The translations under genes were made by a program, and so were the position numbers. From the NCBI RefSeq assembly GCF_023822005.2, contig NZ_CP098806.1, positions 372,001-436,000 of the forward strand: a stretch of 64,000 bases of DNA, in the 5' to 3' direction. Under the pieces are notes generated by a model, which saw nothing but the letters and a program-made list of their open reading frames with translations, was not told where the DNA came from and made no database searches. Shown here one piece after another: positions 42,841-51,708 of the stretch. The stretch's first letter is position 1; each line of letters opens with the position of its first letter. Origin of the DNA: Dyadobacter fanqingshengii (GTDB lineage Bacteria; Bacteroidota; Bacteroidia; Cytophagales; Spirosomataceae).

Positions 42841-43644
42841 ATGCGTGTGGGTTTTTTGAACATCAATTGGGCCGACGTCCTGGATGTTTTTTTGGTGGCC
42901 GTTCTTCTTTATCAGGTTTTTACACTTGTCCGTGGAAGCATTGCCAGCCGGGTTTTTCTAGGTTACTTGTTTGTATACGTGTTTTATCTGGTTGTAAAAG
43001 GGCTTGGACTAGGCTTACTCACCGCGATTCTGCAATATTTTATGGGCGTCGGTGCCGTGGCATTGATCGTTATTTTTCAACAGGAGATCAGGCGGTTTTT
43101 GCTTATCATTGGTAAGTCGACGATTTACACAAATAATGGTTTGTTGAAAAAAGTAATGGGTAGTTCGGTCCTGGATTTGAAAGGCAAAAATCTGAGAGAG
43201 ATTGTAGATGCTTCCAAAACCATTGCTTCCAACTTTACCGGCGCGTTGATCGTCGTCAACAAGCGGGATGATCTGAGCAAGTTTGTTGAAACAGGTGAAT
43301 TGCTGGATGCGCGCGTTTCCAAGCCGCTGCTGGTTTCGTTATTTAATCAATACAGCGAGCTGCATGATGGGGCCATTATTATTGTAGATGGTATTTTGAA
43401 GGCTGCCCGATGTGTTTTGCCCGTTGCCGATGGCGTTGACGTTCCTTCTTCGTTAGGTTTCCGGCACCGCGCCGCAATGGGGATGAGCGAGGCAACGGAC
43501 GCCATTGTAATTGTTATTTCAGAGCAAACCGGAAAGATTTCGCTGGCCGTGGAAGGAGAGCTTCACAGCAACATTCCCTATTCCGAACTCGAAAACCGCA
43601 TCGAAGAATATCTGAATTCCGATGTGCAACGTATGCCCAAGTAA
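42841..43644 (+). CDS. cdaA: Diadenylate cyclase, CdaA type
   Basis: 267 residues. Three N-terminal membrane helices (about 12-82) precede a DAC domain with the catalytic motifs DGAIII (about 179) and RHRAAMG (about 211-217). GALIVVNKRDDL is also typical. It makes the second messenger cyclic di-AMP from ATP, which controls osmolyte uptake and cell-wall homeostasis. The folP-cdaA order is common in Bacteroidota. Confidence 0.93.
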   Translation: MRVGFLNINWADVLDVFLVAVLLYQVFTLVRGSIASRVFLGYLFVYVFYLVVKGLGLGLLTAILQYFMGVGAVALIVIFQQEIRRFLLIIGKSTIYTNNGLLKKVMGSSVLDLKGKNLREIVDASKTIASNFTGALIVVNKRDDLSKFVETGELLDARVSKPLLVSLFNQYSELHDGAIIIVDGILKAARCVLPVADGVDVPSSLGFRHRAAMGMSEATDAIVIVISEQTGKISLAVEGELHSNIPYSELENRIEEYLNSDVQRMPK

Positions 43645-43680
43645 GTATTGTGAGGTTTAGGAAATATATTTACGGCTAAA

Positions 43681-43712
43681 TTTGGCATTTCAACAAGCAA
43701 TTTCTATTTTTG
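43681..43712 (+). promoter_or_regulatory. Bacteroidota consensus promoter of rpsT
   Basis: TTTG (43681-43684), a 20-nt spacer and TATTTTTG (43705-43712), a perfect match to TTTG-N20-TAnnTTTG. The likely start of RNA is about 30 bp before the ATG. Confidence 0.75.
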
Positions 43713-43749
43713 CAAACCAAATAGAAGAGGAGAAAATTATCATTACAAA

Positions 43750-44013
43750 ATGGCAAATCATAAATCAGCATTAAAAAGAATCCGCGCTAACGAAACAAAG
43801 CGTTTGCGTAATCGCTACCAACACAAAACTACACGTTCATACATAAAGAAATTGCGTGATACGACCGATAAGGCAGTAGCTGTTGAAGTTTACAAAACTG
43901 TATCTTCAATGTTGGATCGTTTGGCAAAGAAAAATATCATCCACAAGAAAAAAGCTTCTAACCAGAAGTCGAAATTGGCCAGATTGGTTAATTCACTTGC
44001 AGTAGCAGCTTAG
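43750..44013 (+). CDS. rpsT: 30S ribosomal protein S20
   Basis: 87 residues, rich in Lys and Arg. The N-terminus [22 protein letters not shown] and the segment [27 protein letters not shown] are typical of S20. It binds 16S rRNA early in 30S assembly. It has its own strong promoter and terminator, so it is monocistronic. Confidence 0.96.
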   Translation: MANHKSALKRIRANETKRLRNRYQHKTTRSYIKKLRDTTDKAVAVEVYKTVSSMLDRLAKKNIIHKKKASNQKSKLARLVNSLAVAA

Positions 44014-44033
44014 TTTTTGTTGTAAAGATTTAG

Positions 44034-44056
44034 CCCCGTTAACGCTGTTACCGGGG
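44034..44056 (+). terminator. Terminator of rpsT
   Basis: CCCCGTTAAC and GTTACCGGGG arms with one mismatch and a short loop, followed by TTTTTC. Confidence 0.82.
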
Positions 44057-44092
44057 TTTTTCTATTTTTATTGTATATTGCATATTGAAGAA

Positions 44093-44128
44093 GAAACCTT
44101 GTGAGGCTATGATGCTTTACAAGGTTTC
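44093..44128 (+). repeat. Hairpin between rpsT and beta-propeller gene
   Basis: Perfect 10-bp arms GAAACCTTGT/ACAAGGTTTC with a 16-nt loop. It is followed by TTTTGG. It may be a second weak terminator or leader structure of the next gene. Confidence 0.4.
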
Positions 44129-44182
44129 TTTTGGTATAACCACCTTCATATATTAAACCACCTATAACTTAAATTCTTTTCT

Positions 44183-45463
44183 ATGAAAAAAGTCGCATTA
44201 TTTGCTGGTTTGGCAGCGCTGGGAGCAGTTCCTGCGATTGCTCAATCACCCATTAACTTCAATGCCCGGGGTTTGGTAGTTGTTTCGGATGCCGATATGG
44301 CGGCATCGGCACTCGTTGATGGGAAGTTGTTAAGGGATAATACTGCAAAAGATCTTCTGACTACAATTAAATTTCCGGTTGAGCGCGGCAGTAAAGGGCT
44401 GGGAAGCGCGCTTGTGTCGAACTCTGCGCTGGCATCAGGAAAAACATTAGCCGTTCCCACCACAGGAACGCTCGCTTACGTGCTCGATAGCAGGTTACGC
44501 CCGGAAGATGGCGTCGCTGAATATAAAGACCCTTTTGCGGAATTCCCCGCTGGCGAAAAATTATTCGTTGTGGACATTACCAATCTTGCTGCGCCAAAGG
44601 CAAAGTTTGGTTTTCCGGTTGGCAAAAAACCGAATGCAATAGATGTGAACAAAAATGAGCTGATCCTTTCCACGAATGATGTAGGAAAAGAGCTAGTTTT
44701 CATCGAAGCAGGACCCGACGGCAAACCCGCCCGTTTCCTGAATTTACCGGCTGCTATCGACACAGCCAGTAAAATTATTGACATTACCTGGCATCCGTCG
44801 GGCGATTTCATTGCTTTCACACTTGACAACTCGAACGAGGTGGGGCTTTATAAGGTGATCCGCGAAGCAGGCAAATTGAAGAATGTGGAATTGGTAGGAA
44901 AGCCTGTAAAGGTTGGGACAGAACCTTCTTTTGGTAAGTTCTCCGCGGATGGAAAACATTATTTCGTGCTGGATACCAAGTCTGCAACGCCCGGTAAAGG
45001 GGCAGGGGAAGGTGAAATACTGGTCGTCAATTTCTCAATGGACGGCGCAATCGAGCATAAGGTGGCTGCGCAAGTTCCTGCCGGAACCAATACAGGCTCA
45101 TTTGCGATCAGCCCGGACGGTTCTATGCTTGTGACTGTGAATGCGGGTAAAAGCGGTTCTCCCTGGACAGAAGCAGGCTCGGGGACGGGCGCTTCGCTAA
45201 CATTATATAAGGTGGCGGCGAACACTGGTGCATTGACCAAGGTAGCCGACTATCCGTTTGAAGGAATTTATCCGCAAAGCGTGGCGTTTGATAAGGATGG
45301 TTCAAACATTGCCGTGTCCGTTTTTGAATATCTTGCGTATGGCACAGGCAATGGCGGAATTGAGTTTTGGACGGTCGCGAAAGGCGATTCGCCTTCGCTC
45401 AAAAAGCAGGAAGCAACGATCAGCGTGGGAAAAGGCGCCCACACATTAAGGGTTATTCCTTGA
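44183..45463 (+). CDS. Secreted beta-propeller (YVTN/WD40-like) protein
   Basis: 426 residues. A signal peptide (MKKVALFAGLAALGAVPAIAQ) precedes repeated blade-like units with SPDGSMLVTVNAG, DKDGSNIAVSVFEY and related motifs, typical of seven-bladed propellers of the lactonase/YVTN type. No catalytic residues are clear. It is probably periplasmic or surface exposed. Between about residues 90 and 120 there is a PEDGVAEYKDPFAEFP stretch of unknown role. A strong terminator follows. Confidence 0.72.
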   Translation: MKKVALFAGLAALGAVPAIAQSPINFNARGLVVVSDADMAASALVDGKLLRDNTAKDLLTTIKFPVERGSKGLGSALVSNSALASGKTLAVPTTGTLAYVLDSRLRPEDGVAEYKDPFAEFPAGEKLFVVDITNLAAPKAKFGFPVGKKPNAIDVNKNELILSTNDVGKELVFIEAGPDGKPARFLNLPAAIDTASKIIDITWHPSGDFIAFTLDNSNEVGLYKVIREAGKLKNVELVGKPVKVGTEPSFGKFSADGKHYFVLDTKSATPGKGAGEGEILVVNFSMDGAIEHKVAAQVPAGTNTGSFAISPDGSMLVTVNAGKSGSPWTEAGSGTGASLTLYKVAANTGALTKVADYPFEGIYPQSVAFDKDGSNIAVSVFEYLAYGTGNGGIEFWTVAKGDSPSLKKQEATISVGKGAHTLRVIP

Positions 45464-45482
45464 TCATACTTGGAAATTTCGG

Positions 45483-45514
45483 CGAAGCGGGCTGGTAATC
45501 ACCGGCCCGCTTCG
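45483..45514. terminator. Terminator of the beta-propeller gene
   Basis: Arms CGAAGCGGGC and GCCCGCTTCG extended inward by GGT/ACC, with an AATC loop, followed by TTTGTTTT. Confidence 0.85.
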
Positions 45515-45595
45515 TTTGTTTTAGTTTGCTCAACATGCGAATTCATTCCGAATTTCGTAGTTTTGCGCTTTCATTCATAAAAAATTTATTTTAAA

Positions 45596-47209
45596 ATGAT
45601 TACGGTTCAAAACGTGTCATTGCGATACGGCAAAAGGGTATTATTCGATGAGGTTAATATAAAGTTTGTTCCCGGCAATTGTTATGGTGTGATCGGAGCG
45701 AATGGCGCTGGGAAATCTACATTTTTGAAGATACTCTCAGGCGAAATAGAACCGCAAACAGGGAATGTAAGCATGAATCCGGGGGAAAGGATGACTTTCC
45801 TGAAACAGGATCAATTCGAATTCGACACATATACTGTGATGGATACGGTGATCCTGGGCCACGAACGCCTTTACAAGATCATGAAGGAGCGCGAGGCGAT
45901 TTATGAAAAAGAAGAATTTACAGATGCCGACGGTGAAAAAGCAGCAGATCTGGAAGCAGAGTTTGCGGATCTGAATGGTTGGGAAGCCGAAACCGAAGCA
46001 GCGCAATTATTAAGCGGATTGGGTCTTACCGAGGAACAGCATGCTGCCACGATGGGCGATTTAAATGCCAATGATAAAGTGCGCGTTTTGCTTGCACAGG
46101 CACTTTTCGGAAATCCGGATGTGTTGCTTCTGGATGAGCCTACAAACAACCTGGATGTTGAAACGGTGCTTTGGCTGGAAAATTTCCTGGCCGATTTCAA
46201 AAACACAGTGATCGTAGTGTCCCACGACAGGCACTTCCTGGATGAGGTGTGTACGCATGTTGTGGACATTGATTTCAGTAAAGTGCAGATGTTTTCAGGT
46301 AACTATTCTTTCTGGTACGAATCGAGCCAGCTTGCTTTGAAGCAGCGTCAGGACCAGAACAAGAAGTCGGAAGATAAGCGTAAAGAATTGGAGGAATTCA
46401 TCAGAAGGTTTAGTGCTAATGCATCCAAATCTAAGCAAGCAACTTCCCGCGCGAAACTTCTGGATAAGCTTACGATTGATGACATTAAGCCATCATCCCG
46501 TAAATATCCATACATCGCATTCAAGTCGGAAAGAGAAGTTGGCGATCAGCTTTTGCGTGTTGAAGGTTTGTCGAAAACGGCTGACGATGGTACGAAGCTT
46601 TTTGATAATATCAGTTTTAATATTAATAAAGGGGATAAAATTGCATTCGTTAGCCGTAATGTGATGGCCATCAGCTCTTTCTTCGACATTATCAACGAAG
46701 AGCAAAAAGCCGACAAAGGATCCTACACCTGGGGAGTAACCATCACTAAATCATATTTTACAAAAGATCCGACTTCGTTTTTTGACGTGGATTTGAATCT
46801 GGTTGACTGGCTGCGTCAATATTCCGAAGAGAAGGACGAAAGCTTTATCCGTGGATTTTTGGGAAGAATGCTTTTTTCAGGTGAAGAGTCCCTGAAAAAA
46901 GCCAAAGTGTTGTCAGGAGGTGAAAAAGTGCGTTGTATGCTATCAAGAACAATGCTTTCCGGAGCGAATGCATTGATACTGGACGATCCTACCAACCACC
47001 TTGACCTTGAATCCATTACTGCATTAAACAATGGTCTGATTGATTTTTCGGGTTGTCTCTTATTCTATTCCCATGATCACCAGTTCGTTCACACGATCGC
47101 GAACAGGATAATCGAAATAGGGCCGAAAGGAATTTTGGATAAATTAATGACTTACGACGAATTCCTGAAAGACGAAACTGTGAAGCAGCAGCGTCAGAAG
47201 TTGTATTAA
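45596..47209 (+). CDS. ABC-F family ATP-binding protein with one degenerate ATP site
   Basis: 537 residues, two ABC domains joined by a charged linker (about 240-300). Domain 1 has Walker A GANGAGKST (34-42), Walker B LLLDEPTNNLD (E181) and a switch His (VSHDRHF). Its signature is LNAND in place of LSGGQ. Domain 2 has a normal signature LSGGE (439-443), but Walker A reads SRNVMAISS (no Lys) and Walker B has Asp465 where Glu is expected. ABC-F proteins act on the ribosome as translation or resistance factors and have no membrane domain. A TAGTTTTG -7 element lies at 45558-45565. The intact site pairs Walker A1 with signature 2. Confidence 0.88.
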   Translation: MITVQNVSLRYGKRVLFDEVNIKFVPGNCYGVIGANGAGKSTFLKILSGEIEPQTGNVSMNPGERMTFLKQDQFEFDTYTVMDTVILGHERLYKIMKEREAIYEKEEFTDADGEKAADLEAEFADLNGWEAETEAAQLLSGLGLTEEQHAATMGDLNANDKVRVLLAQALFGNPDVLLLDEPTNNLDVETVLWLENFLADFKNTVIVVSHDRHFLDEVCTHVVDIDFSKVQMFSGNYSFWYESSQLALKQRQDQNKKSEDKRKELEEFIRRFSANASKSKQATSRAKLLDKLTIDDIKPSSRKYPYIAFKSEREVGDQLLRVEGLSKTADDGTKLFDNISFNINKGDKIAFVSRNVMAISSFFDIINEEQKADKGSYTWGVTITKSYFTKDPTSFFDVDLNLVDWLRQYSEEKDESFIRGFLGRMLFSGEESLKKAKVLSGGEKVRCMLSRTMLSGANALILDDPTNHLDLESITALNNGLIDFSGCLLFYSHDHQFVHTIANRIIEIGPKGILDKLMTYDEFLKDETVKQQRQKLY

Positions 47210-47229
47210 GATAATAACATTACAAATTT

Positions 47230-47257
47230 AAAGGCTGTCTGTTACGAGACAGCCTTT
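47230..47257 (+). terminator. Terminator of the ABC-F gene
   Basis: Perfect 11-bp stem AAAGGCTGTCT/AGACAGCCTTT with a 6-nt loop and a T-run. Confidence 0.9.
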
Positions 47258-47280
47258 TTTTGTGGCAAACCTGGCGATGC

Positions 47281-48951
47281 TTACAACGTAATTTTTCCTA
47301 TGGAGTTTAAAGAAACTGTTTTCTCCCCATGAACCGAAAGCAGAAATAAGTTATAGTTTCCAGGCTTTAATTTTCTTTTGTAAAAGGTTGAAGTAAACTC
47401 GGTGCCAACAGATTTCCGGAATGTTGTATAAAAACCCTTCACCGACCGGACATAATTATTGAATGCAAGACAGAAATATTTGGGCTGATTATCAACAGCA
47501 TCCGTCGCGACAATGTACAACTCATCCGCTTGCGGACTAGCTTGATTTGTTTTAGCATTACTAATGACAAAGCGGTCGGGCAAATCTGCTATTGTTGCGT
47601 CAATGCTCGCTTTACTTTTTTCCCAGTCTATGTTGCGGACAATTTCCCTTAACCTGCCCTGGTCTGATAAGAGGAAGTGTTGCTGAGCGAAGTCGAGGTT
47701 ATTTTCAATGCTAACGTCTTCAAAAACAACAGGATAGTAAATCGTTTTGCTCCAATCATAGTTAAGCTCGTTCGCGCTGATTTCTCTGTTATAGTGCGTT
47801 ATTTTGTCATAATAAACGTAATAGGAGCTGATGCAGAATATCAATGCTGCGGCCGCAACACCCATTTTTAGTAAGGATCCTGCTTTGCTCAATGTCCAGT
47901 AACTGTCATAAAACGCAACGGAAAAAATGCCGAAGAATGCTGAATAGATCTTGTAACGATCCATTCTGTATCCATCAAAATCGGGCATTTTACCTCGTGC
48001 AAAAACAATCAGAAACCCGACAAAAAGGAGCGTGAGAATGCCGGTAATGCTAAACCATTGCATGGTAGTAACGTCGGATAGAGTTTTGGTAAAAAATTTC
48101 GTCAAAACGATCGTTAATGGAAACAGAAATATAAACCCTAGCACAACACTAGGCACCATGCTGCTGGTGTAATTGGTATCAGCCAGTTGACCTACAAATG
48201 AAAGTAGCAGCACGGATTTAACCGCGACATGGTTGACAATATGATCTAGCATTGAGCCCGAATGTATTTTAATCGTCAGCAAATGCAAGGCAGTAACAAA
48301 CAACAGAAAAGTGGCCTGTGTCATTTTGTGGAGCTTGGGGATGCTGGAACAAGCCGTAATGGCTATGACAATAAAGATGGTGGACAGGCCATTTGCACTC
48401 GTAAAAAGTGCAAGCGTCGCCAGCAGGCTGCTCCAAAACACATTCTTCCTATGCAATGCCAGATAGAAACTCCACATCGAAAAGAACAAACAAGGCGCAT
48501 GTTGCAGGCTACAAGTGGCCCAGGAAATCGTGTCTTCGTAATGTTGCACCTGAAATAGCAGACAGACAATTGCAAAAAAGCCGAGCAGCGATATTTGTTT
48601 GTTCAAAAAGAATTTGAATATCAAGAACAGCGTCCCAAGCAGGCTTAGATCACCTAAAATAATCAGGATTTTTATGTTCACCTGACCGGTAACCAAAAAA
48701 ACAGCCAGCGTCAAAAGCTTCGCCAGCACAATCCTGTGTTCAAAGTTTTGTTCAAAAAACAGCATCAACTTATCCGAAAGGCTGTCGGATTGAATATAAT
48801 TGGTCAGGAAAAGGACGATGGACTGAAAGTCGTCGTAGTAAGGAAAGTTGTAAGCGTAGTAATAAACGGTTGTCCAGAATGCGGCTATAATGACGAAAAC
48901 CAGTAACCAAACCAGTTTGACAAACAAATGATGAGATGTGATTGAGGGCAT
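47281..48951 (-). CDS. Polytopic membrane protein, possible GT-C glycosyltransferase
   Basis: 556 residues. About ten or more membrane helices in residues 10-390 are followed by a soluble C-terminal domain (about 400-556). The first periplasmic loop carries FPYYDDF, and an acidic pair there is a hallmark of GT-C enzymes such as PMT and GT-C lipid-linked sugar transferases. No family match is certain. The gene stands alone between terminators. The C-terminal part looks like a periplasmic beta-rich domain. Confidence 0.62.
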   Translation of the reverse strand: MPSITSHHLFVKLVWLLVFVIIAAFWTTVYYYAYNFPYYDDFQSIVLFLTNYIQSDSLSDKLMLFFEQNFEHRIVLAKLLTLAVFLVTGQVNIKILIILGDLSLLGTLFLIFKFFLNKQISLLGFFAIVCLLFQVQHYEDTISWATCSLQHAPCLFFSMWSFYLALHRKNVFWSSLLATLALFTSANGLSTIFIVIAITACSSIPKLHKMTQATFLLFVTALHLLTIKIHSGSMLDHIVNHVAVKSVLLLSFVGQLADTNYTSSMVPSVVLGFIFLFPLTIVLTKFFTKTLSDVTTMQWFSITGILTLLFVGFLIVFARGKMPDFDGYRMDRYKIYSAFFGIFSVAFYDSYWTLSKAGSLLKMGVAAAALIFCISSYYVYYDKITHYNREISANELNYDWSKTIYYPVVFEDVSIENNLDFAQQHFLLSDQGRLREIVRNIDWEKSKASIDATIADLPDRFVISNAKTNQASPQADELYIVATDAVDNQPKYFCLAFNNYVRSVKGFYTTFRKSVGTEFTSTFYKRKLKPGNYNLFLLSVHGEKTVSLNSIGKITL

Positions 48952-49073
48952 AATTTAGCAGTTTCATGAGAGAGCGTGTGTGTGCTCTTGCTGCTAAATA
49001 AATCATTATAATGTGCCGAGTATTATCCGTTTACCGGCCGGAGAATCTGAGTTATTCGCCGGTTCTACATGCA

Positions 49074-49107
49074 AAAGCCCCGATCGTTTTGGAACGACCG
49101 GGGCTTT
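49074..49107 (-). terminator. Terminator after the Tat-exported small subunit gene
   Basis: AAAGCCCCG-A-TCGTT / AACGA-C-CGGGGCTTT, one mismatch and a 4-nt loop. On the minus strand it is followed by TTTTGC. Confidence 0.75.
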
Positions 49108-49127
49108 GCAAATGCCTGTTAGCATTT

Positions 49128-49763
49128 TTATTCGTAGCTCAAACCATATTGCTTCAAAACATCTGCCGGAACACCTTCCCAGACATTAGGCGTGTTACCC
49201 ATATAACCCAGATCAGCAATGCCGATTTTAGATGTATAGTAACCCGATGCTGTCAGGTTGCGCATCAGATTAAAAAATGCAACGCCCTGGCTATGAATTG
49301 GTTTTGCTTTTTCCGGATAAGCAATGTCGTCGACAATCTGCAACTGCTGCGCTTTTGTCAATAATGCAAATCCTTTTGTAAATCTTTTGTTGGATTCCAA
49401 TTCCAGCCATTTAAGGCCGCCGCGCAAAGGAACCTGGTTCTGAGGCATATCCTTGGCAATGAACTCGATAAAATCAGGAACGCCCGCTTGTGAGGCACTG
49501 CCTGATTTGTCATCAGCTGGAATAATAATGTCCACCAACACCTTAATAGTCGCCAGTTCCGCCACGGTAAGGAATTTTTCCTTCATCAACTTCGCGTCCC
49601 TGATCGCTTCTTCCTTAGTCCGTCCACCCGGAATCTTGATCGGGGTTTCGGGTGGCATCTGCGTTTCCAGCTCTCTTTGTTCGGCCATCGCAACCTGCGG
49701 GTTGAGTGCAGTTAAGCCTAATGAGCTGAGCGTTAATGCTTTTAATGTATCTCTACGTTTCAT
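49128..49763 (-). CDS. Gluconate 2-dehydrogenase subunit 3 family protein with Tat signal
   Basis: 211 residues. The N-terminus MKRRDTLKALTLSSLGLTAL is a twin-arginine (Tat) signal. The rest (about 50-200) matches the small-subunit family LATIKVLVDIIIPADDKSGSASQAGVPDFIEFIAKDMP. It follows the GMC oxidoreductase gene by 28 bp and is the last gene of the pair. In related enzymes this subunit escorts the flavin subunit across the membrane by the Tat route. Confidence 0.88.
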   Translation of the reverse strand: MKRRDTLKALTLSSLGLTALNPQVAMAEQRELETQMPPETPIKIPGGRTKEEAIRDAKLMKEKFLTVAELATIKVLVDIIIPADDKSGSASQAGVPDFIEFIAKDMPQNQVPLRGGLKWLELESNKRFTKGFALLTKAQQLQIVDDIAYPEKAKPIHSQGVAFFNLMRNLTASGYYTSKIGIADLGYMGNTPNVWEGVPADVLKQYGLSYE

Positions 49764-49791
49764 AGTTATGATTTGAAACTGTGTTCAAATA

Positions 49792-51531
49792 TTAGATATT
49801 TTTCTGTTTAACCTGATCCACAATATACTCCGATGCTCTCATAGACAGCGCGAGAATGGTCCAGGTTGGGTTTTTATCCGCTTGGGATACGAAGGAACCG
49901 CCATCGACCACAAACACGTTTTTCGCGTCGTGTGCTTGTGAGAACTTGTTCAGGGCAGAAGTTTTAGGATCATTACCCATTCTCACTGTTCCTACTTCGT
50001 GAATAATACGACCAGGAGCAGCAATGCCGTAATTCGTGTCGGCGCCAGGCTTGGTTCCGCTCGCAACACCACCCAATGAATGAATCATCTCTTCGAAAGT
50101 ATCATGCATGTGTTTCGCTTGCTTGATCTCGTAGTCCGTCCATTTGTAATGGAAACGAAGTACAGGGATACCAAACTTATCCACCACATTTGGGTCAATC
50201 TCGCAGTAGTTATCGAAATTCGGAACAGCTTCCCCACGACCAGCCATGCCTACATATGCTCCGTAGAAACGACGGTAATCCTCTTTCAATGATGAACCAT
50301 ATCCACCGGCCGGCTTGGTAACCCCTGCTGCTGTCGGATATTTTCCGTTCATATTTTCAATTCCGGCACCAAATCCGTAGCTCGGCATGCCCATTCCGCC
50401 GCCGTATTCAATGTGGTAACCTCTTGGGAAATCCAGTTTTTTGTTGTCCAGCCACCAGGGCGTGTACACGTGCATTCCGCCTACGCCGTCTTCGTTGTAA
50501 CGCTTTCTGTCCATCAAATGGGGCAGGAATGCGCCGCGTGAAGCACCCGTTGAATCGTGCAGATATCTTCCGACAACCCCGCTTGAATTGGCAAGTCCGT
50601 TAGGGTGTCTGTCTGATTTTGAGTTCAAAAGCAACCTGGCCGATTCTCCTGCGCTGGCAGCAAGAACCACAACTTTGGCCTTAATGGTATGCTCCGTAAG
50701 TTTTTGACTATCAACATAGGAAACTCCCGTTGCAAGCCCTGTAACCGGATCAGTGAGCACTTCGCGTGCCATTGCATTGTTGATCAATGTTACATTACCC
50801 GTTTTTACAGCAGGAATACAAAGGACAGACGATGAGGAAAAATCCGCATATGCCTGGCAGGCGCGTGAGCATTGGCTGCAATAAAAGCAAACGCCGCGCT
50901 GGTCATTTATGGGTTTTGTTAAGATTGAAAGTCTGGAAGGAATAACCGGAATGTTCGCTTTTTTTCCAGCTTGTTTGATGAAAAGCTCGTGCAAACGTGG
51001 CTTTGGGGGAGGAAGGAAAATCCCGTCCGGCTCATTGTCCATGTTTTCAACTGTTCCGAAAACCCCGATCAGCTTATCGACCTTATCATAATATGGTTTT
51101 ACATCGTCATAACCGATCGGCCAGTCGTCGCCAAGTCCGTCGATGCTTTTTCTTTTAAAATCTTTTGGTCCGAAACGCAGGGAAATGCGGCCCCAGTGGT
51201 TAGTCCGGCCACCCAGCATTCTCGATCTGAACCAGTCGAACTGCGTTCCGTTTTTCCTTGTGTAGGGTTCGCCATCAATTTCCCAGCCTCCCCAGGCAGC
51301 ATCAAAGTCTCCAAACGGACGGTGATTGGAAGCACCGCGGCGTGGTGACTCGTATGGCCATTTCAGCTGTGTAATATATTTAGGATCAGCAGGATCAAAA
51401 TATCCACCCGCCTCCAAAAGCGCCACTTTGGCTCCCTGTTGGGCAAGTTGAAGTGCTGCCATTCCACCTCCCGCTCCTGAGCCAATGATACAGACGTCAA
51501 AAACAGCAGGTTGTTCTTTGATTTGAAACAT
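49792..51531 (-). CDS. GMC-family FAD-dependent oxidoreductase with Cys cluster
   Basis: 579 residues. The FAD-binding motif GSGAGGGMAALQLAQQGAKV is at about 17-36. The active-site region IHEVGTVRMG near 525 and NPTWTI near 562 are conserved. A compact cluster C215-x2-C218-x2-C221-x3-C225 matches the Fe-S-binding region of FAD-glucose and related dehydrogenases. It oxidises an unknown alcohol or sugar. It has no signal peptide of its own and is probably carried out with the Tat-signal subunit encoded next. No cytochrome c partner is adjacent. Confidence 0.88.
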   Translation of the reverse strand: MFQIKEQPAVFDVCIIGSGAGGGMAALQLAQQGAKVALLEAGGYFDPADPKYITQLKWPYESPRRGASNHRPFGDFDAAWGGWEIDGEPYTRKNGTQFDWFRSRMLGGRTNHWGRISLRFGPKDFKRKSIDGLGDDWPIGYDDVKPYYDKVDKLIGVFGTVENMDNEPDGIFLPPPKPRLHELFIKQAGKKANIPVIPSRLSILTKPINDQRGVCFYCSQCSRACQAYADFSSSSVLCIPAVKTGNVTLINNAMAREVLTDPVTGLATGVSYVDSQKLTEHTIKAKVVVLAASAGESARLLLNSKSDRHPNGLANSSGVVGRYLHDSTGASRGAFLPHLMDRKRYNEDGVGGMHVYTPWWLDNKKLDFPRGYHIEYGGGMGMPSYGFGAGIENMNGKYPTAAGVTKPAGGYGSSLKEDYRRFYGAYVGMAGRGEAVPNFDNYCEIDPNVVDKFGIPVLRFHYKWTDYEIKQAKHMHDTFEEMIHSLGGVASGTKPGADTNYGIAAPGRIIHEVGTVRMGNDPKTSALNKFSQAHDAKNVFVVDGGSFVSQADKNPTWTILALSMRASEYIVDQVKQKNI

Positions 51532-51654
51532 AGTAAAAAGGGTAGTTTAGAAATGCTATTTAATCAATAAATATAAACACGGATTAAATACCAGTGTTCT
51601 GCTATCTCAATTTTCGGGGTTATTTAAAAACAATCTAAATGAGATACACCAACG

Positions 51655-51685
51655 TTTGCTCTTAACAATGAGCGCCGTACTTTTG
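51655..51685 (+). promoter_or_regulatory. Bacteroidota consensus promoter of sua5
   Basis: TTTG (51655-51658), a 19-nt spacer and TACTTTTG (51678-51685). RNA would start near 51692. This leaves a leader of about 17 nt before TTG 51709, so the promoter supports that start. Confidence 0.72.
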
Positions 51686-51708
51686 CATTTTTAAAAACAG
51701 CACCCATT

